NCBI RefSeq assembly: GCF_027912835.1
Contig: NZ_CP115768.1
Location: forward strand, 62,001 to 126,000
Source: Paracoccus sediminicola
GTDB taxonomy: Bacteria > Pseudomonadota > Alphaproteobacteria > Rhodobacterales > Rhodobacteraceae
Direction of reading: 5' to 3'
Length of the DNA: 64,000 nucleotides
Below the pieces are notes generated by a model. That model made no database searches. It was given only the letters and a program-made list of their open reading frames with translations, and was not told where the DNA came from. A program made the position numbers and the translations under genes. Below, one piece after another: positions 10,051 through 18,468 of this stretch. The first letter of the stretch is position 1. Every line of letters starts with the position of its first letter.

Positions 10051-10699
10051 AGGGCTTTGCGTTTGTGGGTTTACACAAGATATTGTGGACCGGCTTGAAG
10101 CTTCGCCGATGATATGGGGTTAGGCCCAGCGTCATCAGCGCGTGTTTATGCGCCGCAGTCGGGTAACCGGCATTCTTCTCCCAGCCATAGCCGGGAAACT
10201 GTTGCGCCAAATCCACCATGAGCTTGTCACGCTCAATCTTGGCGAGAATCGAGGCGGCCGCGATGCTCAGACAAAGCGAGTCGCCCTTGACCACAGCAAG
10301 GGCACGATCCTTCAGCGGAGCAGGCACGGCGTTGCCGTCGATCAGCACCCGGCAGGGGGGCGCGCGCAGCCCGTCGACGGCGCGGCACATGGCCAGATGC
10401 GCGGCGTGATGGATATTGAGCCGGTCGATCTCTTCGACGGTGACATGCGCCACGGCCCAATCGGCGGTATCTCGGATTTCGGCGGCGAGACGTTCGCGGC
10501 GACGCGCGGAGAGCTTTTTCGAATCGTTCAGGCCCTCGGGCAGATGATGCGGGTCGAGCACCACCGCCGCCGCGGTCACCGGCCCGGCCAAAGGCCCGCG
10601 CCCGGCCTCATCGACGCCGGCGATGCGCCTGGCGCCGGCAAGCCGCGCGTCCAGCTCATAGGCGTAGTCGGGGCAAATCCTTGCCGCTTGCGCGGGCAT
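10049..10699 (-). CDS. rnhB: Ribonuclease HII
   Basis: A 216-residue type 2 RNase H that cleaves RNA in RNA-DNA hybrids and removes misincorporated ribonucleotides. The catalytic acidic residues lie in GVDEAGRGPLAGPV (near residue 30) and in the conserved VLIDGN segment. The VKGDSLCLSIAAASILAKIERD helix and GYGWEKNAGYPTAAH are typical of RnhB. It is upstream of ccrM in the same direction, with the ccrM promoter signals in the 89-base gap. It is divergent from the GntR-family gene across a 269-base AT-rich region. Confidence 0.95.
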
Positions 10700-10968
10700 C
10701 AGCCCCGCCCTGCGTCAAGGTGCCGCGACGTCGTGTTGCGGCGGGTAGGATCGGCCGATTTATTGTTGTTCATTTGTTTGCGAAAACGTCTCATAGCGTT
10801 GGCAGGGTCAGAAATAGATTCCGTTACTATACCATTACATCTGATCATCATGTTGTGTTTTTTGCCTCTGCCTCTTTGGACAGCTTTCCTTACGCAGGGT
10901 TAACCACGATAAGCCTTGCTTCGAAAACGATTACAGGTTGGTTAATGCTGATCGCGAAGGAAGAGTCC

Positions 10969-11697
10969 ATGCTTGAGAGCGGCGGCCTCGCCCCGGCAGA
11001 CGGGCCGCGACCGAATACATGGCAGAGCGTTCGGGCAGAGGTCCTGCGCCGCATCCGGGCCGGGATCTGGGCCGCAGGCGAGCTGATCCCGACAGAGCTG
11101 GACCTTGCCCGCGAAATGGGCTGCGCACGCGCCACCGTCAACCGCGCCCTGACCGAGCTAGCCCGCGACGGGATCGTGCACCGCCGCCGTCGTGTGGGCA
11201 CCCGTGTCGCCGACGCTCCGCCTTCTGGCGCGGGCGACACGGCCATCCCGATCCGGCAGGAGGTCGAGGCCAGCGGCGGCGTCTATGGCTACAGGCTCAT
11301 GGCGCAGAAACGGCTGGGCGCGCCGCAGGACATTTCGCGCGCCATGCATCTGAAGCCCGGAGAGATGCTGTTGCGCTATCGCGCGCTCGTCACCGCCAAC
11401 GACCGGCCCTATTGCGTCGAGGTCGGATATCTCGCCCGGCAGGGGGCGGGCTGGCTGGATGGAGAGATGCTGGAGCGCGCCGAGCCGGTGGAATGGCTGC
11501 GCGAAAGGCTGGACCGGCTGTCGGGCCGGGTCGCGATCCACGCCACGCGACTCACAACCGAGTGTGCAGAGACCCTCGGGGTCGAAAAGGGCTTGCCGGT
11601 GCTGACGCTGGACCGCACTCTGTGGTGCGACGGTCTGGCCCTGTCGCATTCCCGTCGCGTCTATCCGCCCGGTCACAAGGTCGGTCTCGCGAAATAA
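10969..11697 (+). CDS. GntR-family regulator of the HutC type (UTRA ligand-binding domain)
   Basis: A 242-residue transcription regulator. The N-terminal GntR winged helix is visible (VRAEVLRRIRAGIWAAGELIPTE, then REMGCARATVNRAL and a HRRRRVGTRVAD wing). The C-terminal UTRA fold spans about residues 90-235 (YRALVTANDRPYCVEVGYL, then VLTLDRTLWCDGLALSHSRRVYPP). The ATG at 10969 is preceded by AAGGAAG. HutC-type members sense small molecules such as urocanate, sugars or phosphonates, but no matching catabolic operon is adjacent, so the ligand is unknown. Downstream is a cell-wall gene pair on the same strand, 57 bases away. Confidence 0.85.
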   Translation: MLESGGLAPADGPRPNTWQSVRAEVLRRIRAGIWAAGELIPTELDLAREMGCARATVNRALTELARDGIVHRRRRVGTRVADAPPSGAGDTAIPIRQEVEASGGVYGYRLMAQKRLGAPQDISRAMHLKPGEMLLRYRALVTANDRPYCVEVGYLARQGAGWLDGEMLERAEPVEWLRERLDRLSGRVAIHATRLTTECAETLGVEKGLPVLTLDRTLWCDGLALSHSRRVYPPGHKVGLAK

Positions 11698-11754
11698 GCC
11701 GGGAACTGCGCCGAATCCGGGCCGTTGAGGCAGTATCGACGCAGGAGAAGACAG

Positions 11755-13257
11755 ATGATGACCGCCCTTCGCCCGGCCGCGCTCGCGGCGCTGATGACCG
11801 CATCGCTGCCCGCCGCCGCGGCCGCGGCCCCGGTGACGGCGCAGGCGATCGAGGCGGCCAGCTATCAGGGCGGCGCGTTGCCCGGCGGGCAGGCGGCGCT
11901 GACGGTCAAGGTGCAGGTGCTGCTCGACCGGGCCGGGATATCTCCCGGTGTGATCGACGGCATCAAGGGCGGGATGAGCCGCAGCGCCATCGCCGCTTTC
12001 GAACGGCGCAGCGGGCTGCCGGCGGATGGGGTGATGGACCCGCAGGTCTGGGCCGCATTGCAGCCCTTTGCGGGCGGCGCGATGACGATGGACTACACCA
12101 TCACCGAGGCCGATGCGGCCGAGCTGACCCAGAGCATCCCGACGGATTATCTGGAAAAAGCCAATATGACCACGCTGGGCTATACCAGCGTGGCGGAAAA
12201 GCTGGGCGAGCGTTTTCACATGGATGACGGTTTCGTCACCGCGCTGAATCCCGGCGTGGCGCTGAGCCCGGGCACCACGATCAAGGTAATCGCTCCGTCG
12301 AAGCCGCTGAAGGCCAAAGTGGCGCGGATCTTTGTCGAAAAGGGCACCAACCGCGTTGCAGCCTATGATTCCGAGGGTCACATGGTGGTGAATTACCCCG
12401 CCACGATCGGGTCCGCGCAGACTCCTTCCCCGAGCGGGTCGCACAAGGTGCGCACGGTCGCGCTGAACCCAGAATACACCTATAACCCGCGCGTCAACTT
12501 CACACAGGGCGAGAATACACAGGTGCTGACCCTGCCTCCGGGGCCGAACGGGCCGGTCGGCTCGGTCTGGATCGCGCTGAGCAAGCCAACATATGGGCTG
12601 CACGGCACGCCTAACCCCGAGCGGCTGTTTCGCGGCGAATCGCATGGTTGCGTGCGTCTGACGAACTGGGACGCCGAGGAGCTTGCCCATATGGTTCAGC
12701 CCGGCGTGACCGCGGTGGAATTTCTGGAACGCGGCACGACGCTTGCCGATGTGATGGGCGAGGCAAAGGGGGTGTCGCAGGCGGTGCAGGCGGCGGCTTC
12801 GGCGGCCTCGGCTGTTACCAACCCGGCGAGCGCGGGGTCGCTGACGCTGGCGGCTTCGACCGCGCCGCCGCGTCGGCCCTCTGTTCCGAGTGTGCCCGCC
12901 GGGACGGCTGCGGCGCCGCCGAGTGCGCCGACGGTCGCGTCGGAGGTGAGCGGGGCTGAGACGGTGGCGACCGGGACGGCGACGGATGCGACTGCGGTAG
13001 AGGCCCCCGCTACGGCTGCTTCTGCAACGGGCAATGCTGATGCGCCGGCGGCCCCCGCAGCGCTTTCGTCGCCAGAGACGGCGCCCGCCGATCCGCTGAC
13101 CGCGGCGGTCGAGGCGGCGACCTCGGATGTGCCGGATGTGGATGTGAGAGAGCCTGCCACCGCCGCGCCCGCCTCTGGTGCCGATGCCGAGCGGAGCCGC
13201 TTTGTGCTGCCGCAGCCGGGGCAGGCGGTGCCGCCCGCCGCGACCGCCGGGGACTGA
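11755..13257 (+). CDS. L,D-transpeptidase with N-terminal peptidoglycan-binding domain and Ala/Pro/Thr-rich tail
   Basis: A 500-residue exported cell-wall enzyme. After a signal peptide (about residues 1-25) comes a peptidoglycan-binding-type repeat (VLLDRAGISPGVIDGIKGGM, FERRSGLPADGVMD). The YkuD catalytic domain carries His at about 283 (LHGTPNP) and the nucleophile Cys299 in SHGCVRL. From about residue 340 to the end the protein is low-complexity, rich in Ala, Pro, Thr and Val, like a flexible wall-spanning linker. The product would form or exchange 3-3 cross-links or attach proteins to peptidoglycan. AGGAG lies seven bases before the ATG. The extensin-like gene starts three bases after the stop, so they form an operon. 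Confidence 0.9.
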   Translation: MMTALRPAALAALMTASLPAAAAAAPVTAQAIEAASYQGGALPGGQAALTVKVQVLLDRAGISPGVIDGIKGGMSRSAIAAFERRSGLPADGVMDPQVWAALQPFAGGAMTMDYTITEADAAELTQSIPTDYLEKANMTTLGYTSVAEKLGERFHMDDGFVTALNPGVALSPGTTIKVIAPSKPLKAKVARIFVEKGTNRVAAYDSEGHMVVNYPATIGSAQTPSPSGSHKVRTVALNPEYTYNPRVNFTQGENTQVLTLPPGPNGPVGSVWIALSKPTYGLHGTPNPERLFRGESHGCVRLTNWDAEELAHMVQPGVTAVEFLERGTTLADVMGEAKGVSQAVQAAASAASAVTNPASAGSLTLAASTAPPRRPSVPSVPAGTAAAPPSAPTVASEVSGAETVATGTATDATAVEAPATAASATGNADAPAAPAALSSPETAPADPLTAAVEAATSDVPDVDVREPATAAPASGADAERSRFVLPQPGQAVPPAATAGD

Positions 13258-13260
13258 GCC

Positions 13261-14115
13261 ATGCCGCGCAGGGCCGCCTTGTTGCTGGCCGTGCTGACGG
13301 CGCTGCCTGTGGCGGCGCAGGACCGGCCCGGCGACGCGTCGCGCGAAGCGGGGCCCGAGGCCGCGCCGCTGACCGAAAGCCTCCGGCCCGAGGCGCGTCC
13401 CCCGATGCCCGCTGCGCCCGATACGTCGAAAGACATCACGGATCCTTTGCCAGAGCCTCCCGCCGACAACAGACCCGACCGGAGCCAGCCGCAGCCGCTG
13501 CCGGACGGGCCGCAGATCGCGGCACCGCCTGCCTGGCAGCGCCTGGCCGAGGATGAATTCGGATTTCAATCCTGCCTTTTGGGGCTCAGCATGATGGGCG
13601 TGGCCTATGAGACCGCCGCGCCGGTAAGCTCTGCCGAGGATCGGGATTGCGGTATTGCGAGGCCCATCCGGGTGCGCGAGATCCAGCCGGGGCTTGCGCT
13701 GTCAGGCGCGCCGCTGATGCGCTGCGCCACAGCGCGGCAACTGGCGCGGTGGGTCCGCCAGGAAGCGCAGCCCGCCGCGCGGCTCTTGCCCGGCGCGCCG
13801 CGGATCACCGCGCTGCTGCCCGGCTCGACCTATCAATGCCGGGAGCGGGTCGGCGGAACTTCGGACCGGATCTCGGAACATGCGCTCGGCAACGCGTTCG
13901 ACATTGCGGGTCTGCAATTCTCGGACGGGACCGAGATGATGATCGCGCCGCGCAATGAGACCGGCGGGATCGAAGAAGCATTCCAGAAAGCGATCCGGCA
14001 TGGCGGCTGCCTGTTCTTCACCACGGTGCTCGGGCCGGGATCGAATGCAGCGCATGACGATCACCTGCATTTCGACATCATCGCGCGGCGCGGCGGCTGG
14101 CGGCTTTGCGAATAG
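13261..14115 (+). CDS. Extensin-like C-terminal domain protein
   Basis: A 284-residue exported protein with a signal peptide (about residues 1-20), a Pro/Glu-rich linker to about residue 85 and the extensin-like C-terminal domain. That domain is recognised by conserved cysteines (FQSCLLGL, RDCGIA, MRCATA, YQCRER, GGCLFF), SEHALGNAFDIAGL and DDHLHFDI. The His/Asp pattern resembles D-Ala-D-Ala carboxypeptidase M15 metallopeptidases, so a peptidoglycan hydrolase role is plausible, but activity of this bacterial family is not well established. It is translated with the preceding L,D-transpeptidase and ends six bases from the convergent Crp/Fnr gene. Confidence 0.82.
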   Translation: MPRRAALLLAVLTALPVAAQDRPGDASREAGPEAAPLTESLRPEARPPMPAAPDTSKDITDPLPEPPADNRPDRSQPQPLPDGPQIAAPPAWQRLAEDEFGFQSCLLGLSMMGVAYETAAPVSSAEDRDCGIARPIRVREIQPGLALSGAPLMRCATARQLARWVRQEAQPAARLLPGAPRITALLPGSTYQCRERVGGTSDRISEHALGNAFDIAGLQFSDGTEMMIAPRNETGGIEEAFQKAIRHGGCLFFTTVLGPGSNAAHDDHLHFDIIARRGGWRLCE

Positions 14116-14121
14116 GCGCGT

Positions 14122-14850
14122 TCAGCGGCTGAGCTTTTCCATGTCGAGATAATCGGGCCGGAACCGCGCCAGCTTGGTCAGGCCGGGCCAATCGAGAATC
14201 TCCAGCTCGGTCCCCGCCCATCGGATCAGCCCGCGTTCGCGCAGGTCGCGGACGGCGCGGTTGATATGGATCGGAGAGTAGCCGAGGATATTCGCCAGGT
14301 CCCGTTGCAGCAGTGGCAGGGTAAAGCGGTAATCCGCCGCCGCGCCGACGCTGCTGAGCCTCGTATAGATCTCGCACAGCAAATGCGCGAGATGCGCACT
14401 CGACCGCAGCGAGGCCGCCGCCACCAGCCATTGCCGGTGAATCGCCGCGTCGATGGTGGTGGACATCCACAGAAGCCGGGTCAGATGCGGCCATTCATCG
14501 GTGAGCTGGCGAAGCTGGTCATGGCTGACGAACTCGACCTCGGTCTGGCCCATCGCGATCACGGTATGTTCCAGCCCGGCCAGCACGAAACCGTGCAGAT
14601 CGACGAAATCGCCGGGCACATGCAGCGCGGTGATCACCCGGTCATTGCCCTGCGCCAGATTGTGGATCCGAGCGGACATGCCGCTAAGCATCAGACAGCT
14701 TTGATCGACCACGACCTGACGTGCGACGATGACCTCGCCCGAGGCGAATGTGACCCGGCGGGTCTGGATGCCAGACAGCCGGGCGCGTTCTGCATCGGAC
14801 AGCGAATCCCGCTGCTCGAGAAACCGGATAAAGTAGTCAGATAGTGCCAC
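14122..14850 (-). CDS. Crp/Fnr-family transcriptional regulator
   Basis: A 242-residue regulator with an N-terminal cyclic-nucleotide-binding-like beta-roll (FASGEVIVARQVVVDQ, VPGDFVDLHGF). The C-terminal helix-turn-helix carries RDLANILGYSPIHINRAVRDLRE. It lacks the N-terminal cysteine cluster of Fnr, so it is not an oxygen-sensing iron-sulfur protein. The recognition helix SPIHINRAVRDL differs from the E. coli Crp and Fnr motifs, so the target site is unknown. Many relatives in Rhodobacterales are uncharacterised. It sits between the cell-wall pair and the flagellar cluster but faces away from flgB. Confidence 0.85.
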   Translation of the reverse strand: MALSDYFIRFLEQRDSLSDAERARLSGIQTRRVTFASGEVIVARQVVVDQSCLMLSGMSARIHNLAQGNDRVITALHVPGDFVDLHGFVLAGLEHTVIAMGQTEVEFVSHDQLRQLTDEWPHLTRLLWMSTTIDAAIHRQWLVAAASLRSSAHLAHLLCEIYTRLSSVGAAADYRFTLPLLQRDLANILGYSPIHINRAVRDLRERGLIRWAGTELEILDWPGLTKLARFRPDYLDMEKLSR

Positions 14851-14953
14851 GTCTTGTCCCTACAGATCCCGGCGAAACTGCATAATCCGACAGAAAACCG
14901 CAATGCGCATACAGGATAACATTCAGCAATCGTCTCATGTTCCCCGAGTAACT

Positions 14954-16276
14954 TCAATGTGCTCTGCGGGGTGGCGGGCGCAGCGCATCGCTAAGCAGGG
15001 CGAAACTATCCGCGCAGCCGCCGGGTGATTTCTGCGCCACGAAGGCGTCGAGCGAAGGGTAAAGCTGCACCGCCTCATCCAGCGCGGGGTCGGAGCCTGC
15101 GGCATAGAGCCCGGCCTTGATCATCAGCTCGGAGCCGGCATAGGCGCCAAGGGCGGCGCGGGCGCGTCCGATCAGCGCGTTTTCGGTTTCGCTCGCCGCG
15201 ACGGGCAGCGCCCGCGAGACCGAGCGCAGCACGTCCACGGCGGGAAATCGCCCGCGTTCGGCAATGGCGCGCTCCAGCACGACATGACCGTCCAGCACGC
15301 CGCGCAGAATGTCGGCGATTGGCTCTTCCATGTCAGAACCCGCCACCAGGACGCTGAAGATCGCGGTGATGTCGCCCGCGCCTTGCGGACCCGGCCCGGC
15401 ACGTTCGGCCAGCGACATGATGAGATGCGCGGTCGAAGGCGGGAAACCCCGATCCGAGGCGGGTTCTCCGGACGCCAGCGCGATTTCGCGATGCGCCTCG
15501 GCAAAGCGGGTGACCGAATCGGCGAGCAGCAGCACATGTCGGCCGGCATCGCGAAAATGCTCGGCGACGGCCATTGCGGCCCAGGCGCAGCGGCGGCGGA
15601 TCAGCGGCGACTGATCCGAGGTGGCGGCGACCACCACCGCGCGCGCCATCCCCTCGGGGCCGAGCACGTTTTCGACGAATTCGCGCAGCTCTCGCCCGCG
15701 CTCTCCGATCAGCGCGATCACCACAAGATCCGCTGCGACCCCGCGCGAGAGATCGGACAGCAGGGTGGATTTGCCGACCCCGGACCCGGCGAACAGCCCG
15801 ATCCGCTGGCCGCGCACGATCGGCAGCAGCGTGTCGAACACCGCGAGCCCGGTATCCAGCCGTGCGCCCAGCCTGTTCCTTGTCGCGGCAGGCGGGGCCG
15901 GGGCGCGGAAGCGGCGCTGCTGCGCGCCCTCGCGCAGCGGGCGTTCGTCGAGCGGGCGGCCGAACGGGTCGATCACGCGGCCGATCCAGCTATCATCCGG
16001 CGCGAGACGCGGCGCAAAGATCAGCTCGGCCCCCGCGCCAGTCGAGAGACCGTCCAGAGGTGATTCGGGCAGGATCTCGGCGCTGTCGCGGCAGAGCGAA
16101 ACGATTTCCCCGGTGCGTTTGCCGCCACCGCCCAGACGCACCCGGTCCCCGATGGCCCCATGCGCGCCGAGACCGGCCACGCGGACCAGCCCGCCACGGA
16201 TCTCGGTCACGGTGCCGAAATGCCGCGCCGGGCGTATTCGCGCCATGCGGGCCGCAATGGAATCAAGTTTATCCAA
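14954..16276 (-). CDS. fliI: Flagellum-specific ATP synthase FliI
   Basis: The 440-residue ATPase of the flagellar type III export apparatus, related to F1-beta. Walker A is GSGVGKST at residues 164-171, and GERGRELREFVE and LLADSVTRFAEAHREIALA are family signatures. The frame is open far upstream (to 16855), but that part overlaps flgB on the other strand. A TTG at 16276, preceded by a G-rich site, gives the N-terminus MDKLDSIAARMARIRP, which aligns with E. coli FliI. An ATG at 16246 is the alternative start. It is divergent from flgB, and the 99-base gap must hold promoters for both directions. Confidence 0.95.
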   Translation of the reverse strand: MDKLDSIAARMARIRPARHFGTVTEIRGGLVRVAGLGAHGAIGDRVRLGGGGKRTGEIVSLCRDSAEILPESPLDGLSTGAGAELIFAPRLAPDDSWIGRVIDPFGRPLDERPLREGAQQRRFRAPAPPAATRNRLGARLDTGLAVFDTLLPIVRGQRIGLFAGSGVGKSTLLSDLSRGVAADLVVIALIGERGRELREFVENVLGPEGMARAVVVAATSDQSPLIRRRCAWAAMAVAEHFRDAGRHVLLLADSVTRFAEAHREIALASGEPASDRGFPPSTAHLIMSLAERAGPGPQGAGDITAIFSVLVAGSDMEEPIADILRGVLDGHVVLERAIAERGRFPAVDVLRSVSRALPVAASETENALIGRARAALGAYAGSELMIKAGLYAAGSDPALDEAVQLYPSLDAFVAQKSPGGCADSFALLSDALRPPPRRAH

Positions 16277-16375
16277 TTTTCTGTCCCCTGCCGTGCCGGG
16301 AATCGGCGCTGTCGAAACTGTTTGTAAATCTCTCGGAGTTAAGACCGGGTTTATCGCCGAGCAGGAGATACAGAC

Positions 16376-16765
16376 ATGTTGAACGGCCTCGAAACGATCC
16401 GGATGGCGCGGGCGATGAACGCCCATGCCGCGCGGCGCATGACCGTGATCGCGGGCAACCTCGCCAATGCCGATACGCCAGGCTATCGCGCCCGCGATCT
16501 GCGGCCCTTCGACGAGACCTATCGCGGCGGTGGCACGTCGTCCTTGCGCGCCACCCGTGCCGGGCATCTTCGCGACGCGGGTGGCGGCATTGCGCAAGCC
16601 CGGCTGGTCGAGGACCGGGGCGGCCGCGCGCCGAACGGAAACTCTGTCTCTCTCGAGGCCGAGATGATGCGCAGCGCCGATGCAAGCCGCCAGCACGAGC
16701 TGTCTCTGGCGGTGTATCGCTCGTCGCTGACCATGCTGCGCAGCGCGCTTGGACGGGCACGGTAA
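16376..16765 (+). CDS. flgB: Flagellar basal-body rod protein FlgB
   Basis: A 129-residue proximal rod subunit. The N-terminal ANxD motif that defines flagellar rod and hook proteins is visible as NLANADTPGYRARDL (near residue 30). The C-terminal half (SLEAEMMRSADASRQHELSLAVYRSSLTMLRSALG) has the amphipathic helix expected for axial proteins. It is first in the rightward operon flgB-flgC-fliE-fliQ-flgF-flgG-flgA-flgH-fliL. A GCAGGAG site lies just before the start. Confidence 0.95.
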   Translation: MLNGLETIRMARAMNAHAARRMTVIAGNLANADTPGYRARDLRPFDETYRGGGTSSLRATRAGHLRDAGGGIAQARLVEDRGGRAPNGNSVSLEAEMMRSADASRQHELSLAVYRSSLTMLRSALGRAR

Positions 16766-16783
16766 GGACAAGGGAGGGGGCCG

Positions 16784-17176
16784 ATGGATCAGATCATTTC
16801 CGCCCGCCAGATCGCCGCCTCGGGCATGCGCGCGCAGGCCGACCGGCTGCGGCATGTCTCGGAGAATATCGCCAATCTCGACACGCCGGGTTACCGTCGC
16901 AAGCTGGTCAGCTTCGAGGCGATCATGTCAGGCGGGCGGCAGACCGGTCAGGTCGCGGCCTCGCGCCCATTTCTCGACCGCAGCGCGCTGAGCCGGATCT
17001 ATGACCCCGCCCATCCGATGGCCGATGCGCAAGGATTCTATAGCGGGTCGAATGTCGATCTGGTCACCGAGATCGCCGACGCGCGCGAAGCCAGCCGCAG
17101 CTACGAGGCCAATCTGAAGATGTTCGAACAGTCGCGCCGAATGAGCGCGTCGCTGCTTGAACTTCTGCGCCGCTGA
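16784..17176 (+). CDS. flgC: Flagellar basal-body rod protein FlgC
   Basis: A 130-residue proximal rod subunit. It has the rod motif NIANLDTPGYRRKLVSFEAI near the N-terminus. The C-terminal FlgC signature SNVDLVTEIADAREASRSYEANLKMFEQSR places it with FlgC rather than FlgB. It follows flgB by 18 bases and precedes fliE by 11 bases. Confidence 0.95.
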   Translation: MDQIISARQIAASGMRAQADRLRHVSENIANLDTPGYRRKLVSFEAIMSGGRQTGQVAASRPFLDRSALSRIYDPAHPMADAQGFYSGSNVDLVTEIADAREASRSYEANLKMFEQSRRMSASLLELLRR

Positions 17177-17187
17177 AAGGAGCCATG

Positions 17188-17466
17188 ATGATAAACGCAT
17201 CGACCGCCGCGAGCGCCTATTTGCGCGCCGCCGAAGCCGCCCGCCCCGGCGCGCCGCAAGACAGCCCCGCCACGGAAGCGGCGCAGGAATTCGAGAGGGT
17301 TGTTTCCCAGGCTGATAAGAGCTCGATCGGCGCCATGTCCGGCACCGCGGACACCCATGCGCTCGTCCAGTCGCTAACCGAGGCCGAGCTGGCGCTCGAT
17401 GCGGCGGTGGCGATCCGAGACAAGGTGGTCGAGGCCTATCAGGAAATCCTGAGGATGCCGGTCTGA
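17188..17466 (+). CDS. fliE: Flagellar hook-basal body complex protein FliE
   Basis: A 92-residue adapter between the MS ring and the proximal rod. The C-terminal FliE signature is present (HALVQSLTEAELALDAAVAIRDKVVEAYQEILRMPV). Three codons ATG-ATG-ATA open the frame. The AAGGAG at 17177-17182 is spaced better for the second ATG (17188) than for the first (17185), so 17188 is used here. It overlaps nothing and is followed one base later by fliQ. Confidence 0.93.
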   Translation: MINASTAASAYLRAAEAARPGAPQDSPATEAAQEFERVVSQADKSSIGAMSGTADTHALVQSLTEAELALDAAVAIRDKVVEAYQEILRMPV

Positions 17467-17467
17467 C

Positions 17468-17737
17468 ATGGATGAGAATCTGATCTTTGATATGGTCCGT
17501 CAGGCGCTGTGGATCGCGGTGCGCATGTCCGCGCCGCTGCTTGCCGTGGCGCTGGTGACCGGGGTGCTGATCGGCCTGTTTCAGGCGCTCACCTCGATCC
17601 AAGAGATGACGCTCACCTTCGTGCCCAAGATCGGTCTGATGCTGGGTGTGTTCTGGGTGTCCATGAGCTTCATGACCGCGATCCTGTCGGGATTTTTCAC
17701 CGACGGGATCATCCCCCTCATCTCGGGACTCGGCTGA
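17468..17737 (+). CDS. fliQ: Flagellar export apparatus protein FliQ
   Basis: An 89-residue inner-membrane component of the type III export gate. Two transmembrane helices are obvious (about residues 15-38 and 55-78), with the conserved GVLIGLFQALTSIQEMTLTFVPKI loop between them, a FliQ/SpaQ signature. Its stop TGA overlaps the flgF ATG. FliP and FliR, its usual partners, are not in this window. Confidence 0.96.
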   Translation: MDENLIFDMVRQALWIAVRMSAPLLAVALVTGVLIGLFQALTSIQEMTLTFVPKIGLMLGVFWVSMSFMTAILSGFFTDGIIPLISGLG

Positions 17738-18456
17738 TGGAGAACGCGATCTACGCCGCGCTGACCCGCCAGTCCGGGCTGATGAACGAGATGCGCGTCA
17801 TCGCCAACAATATCGCCAATGCCAATACCAATGGGTTCCGCCGGGAGGGGGTCATCTTCTCGGAATATCTCAGCGCGACCGGACGTGGCACCGAGGGGCT
17901 GTCGATGGCCCATGCGCGCGGTCGTCTGCTGGATCTGGAACAGGCCGGCATGACGCGCACCGGCGGCAGCTATGATCTGGCCATCGACGGGCCGGGCTTC
18001 TTCGCCGTCGAAACCGCCGAAGGGCCACGCCTCACCCGTGCAGGCGCCTTTCTGGCCTCGGCCGAGGGCGAGCTGATGACCGCCGAGGGACACCGGCTTC
18101 TCGATGAAGGGCTGGCGCCGATCCAGCTTCCGCCGGGTGCGGCGCAGATTGCCATCGGGCCGGATGGCACCGTCTCGGCGGACGGCCAGCAAATCGCTCG
18201 GGTCGGGCTTTTCGCTGCGCCCGATCCGGCCACCATGCTGCGCCAGGGCGGCACCATGTTCGCCGCCGATCCCGCCACGCTCGAACCGGCCGGAGAGGCG
18301 CGGATCCAGCAGGGTTTCCTCGAGGATTCCAACGTCGACCCCATCGCCGAGATCAGCCGTATGATCGAGGTGCAGCGCGCCTATGAGATCGGACAGACCC
18401 TGCTTGACCGCGAGGATCGCCGTATCCGCGACACCATCACCGCCATGACCCGTTAA
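17737..18456 (+). CDS. flgF: Flagellar basal-body rod protein FlgF
   Basis: A 239-residue proximal rod protein. N-terminal signature: MENAIYAALTRQSGLM followed by NNIANANTNGFRREGV. The central DLAIDGPGFFAVET and the C-terminal QGFLEDSNVDPIAEISRMIEVQRAYE are shared by the FlgE/F/G family. Length and the MENAIY start identify FlgF rather than FlgG. The ATG at 17737 overlaps the fliQ stop, indicating coupled translation. Confidence 0.94.
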   Translation: MENAIYAALTRQSGLMNEMRVIANNIANANTNGFRREGVIFSEYLSATGRGTEGLSMAHARGRLLDLEQAGMTRTGGSYDLAIDGPGFFAVETAEGPRLTRAGAFLASAEGELMTAEGHRLLDEGLAPIQLPPGAAQIAIGPDGTVSADGQQIARVGLFAAPDPATMLRQGGTMFAADPATLEPAGEARIQQGFLEDSNVDPIAEISRMIEVQRAYEIGQTLLDREDRRIRDTITAMTR

Positions 18457-18468
18457 CGGAGAAACCAG

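Noticed and set aside
11158..13569. 803-codon minus-strand open frame
   Set aside because: Antisense shadow of the GntR, L,D-transpeptidase and extensin-like genes; it is Arg/Gly/His-rich, as expected for the complement of Ala/Pro/Thr-rich GC-rich coding sequence.
16277..16855. Upstream extension of the fliI reading frame
   Set aside because: Antisense to flgB and out of line with the length of FliI; the TTG at 16276 gives the family N-terminus.
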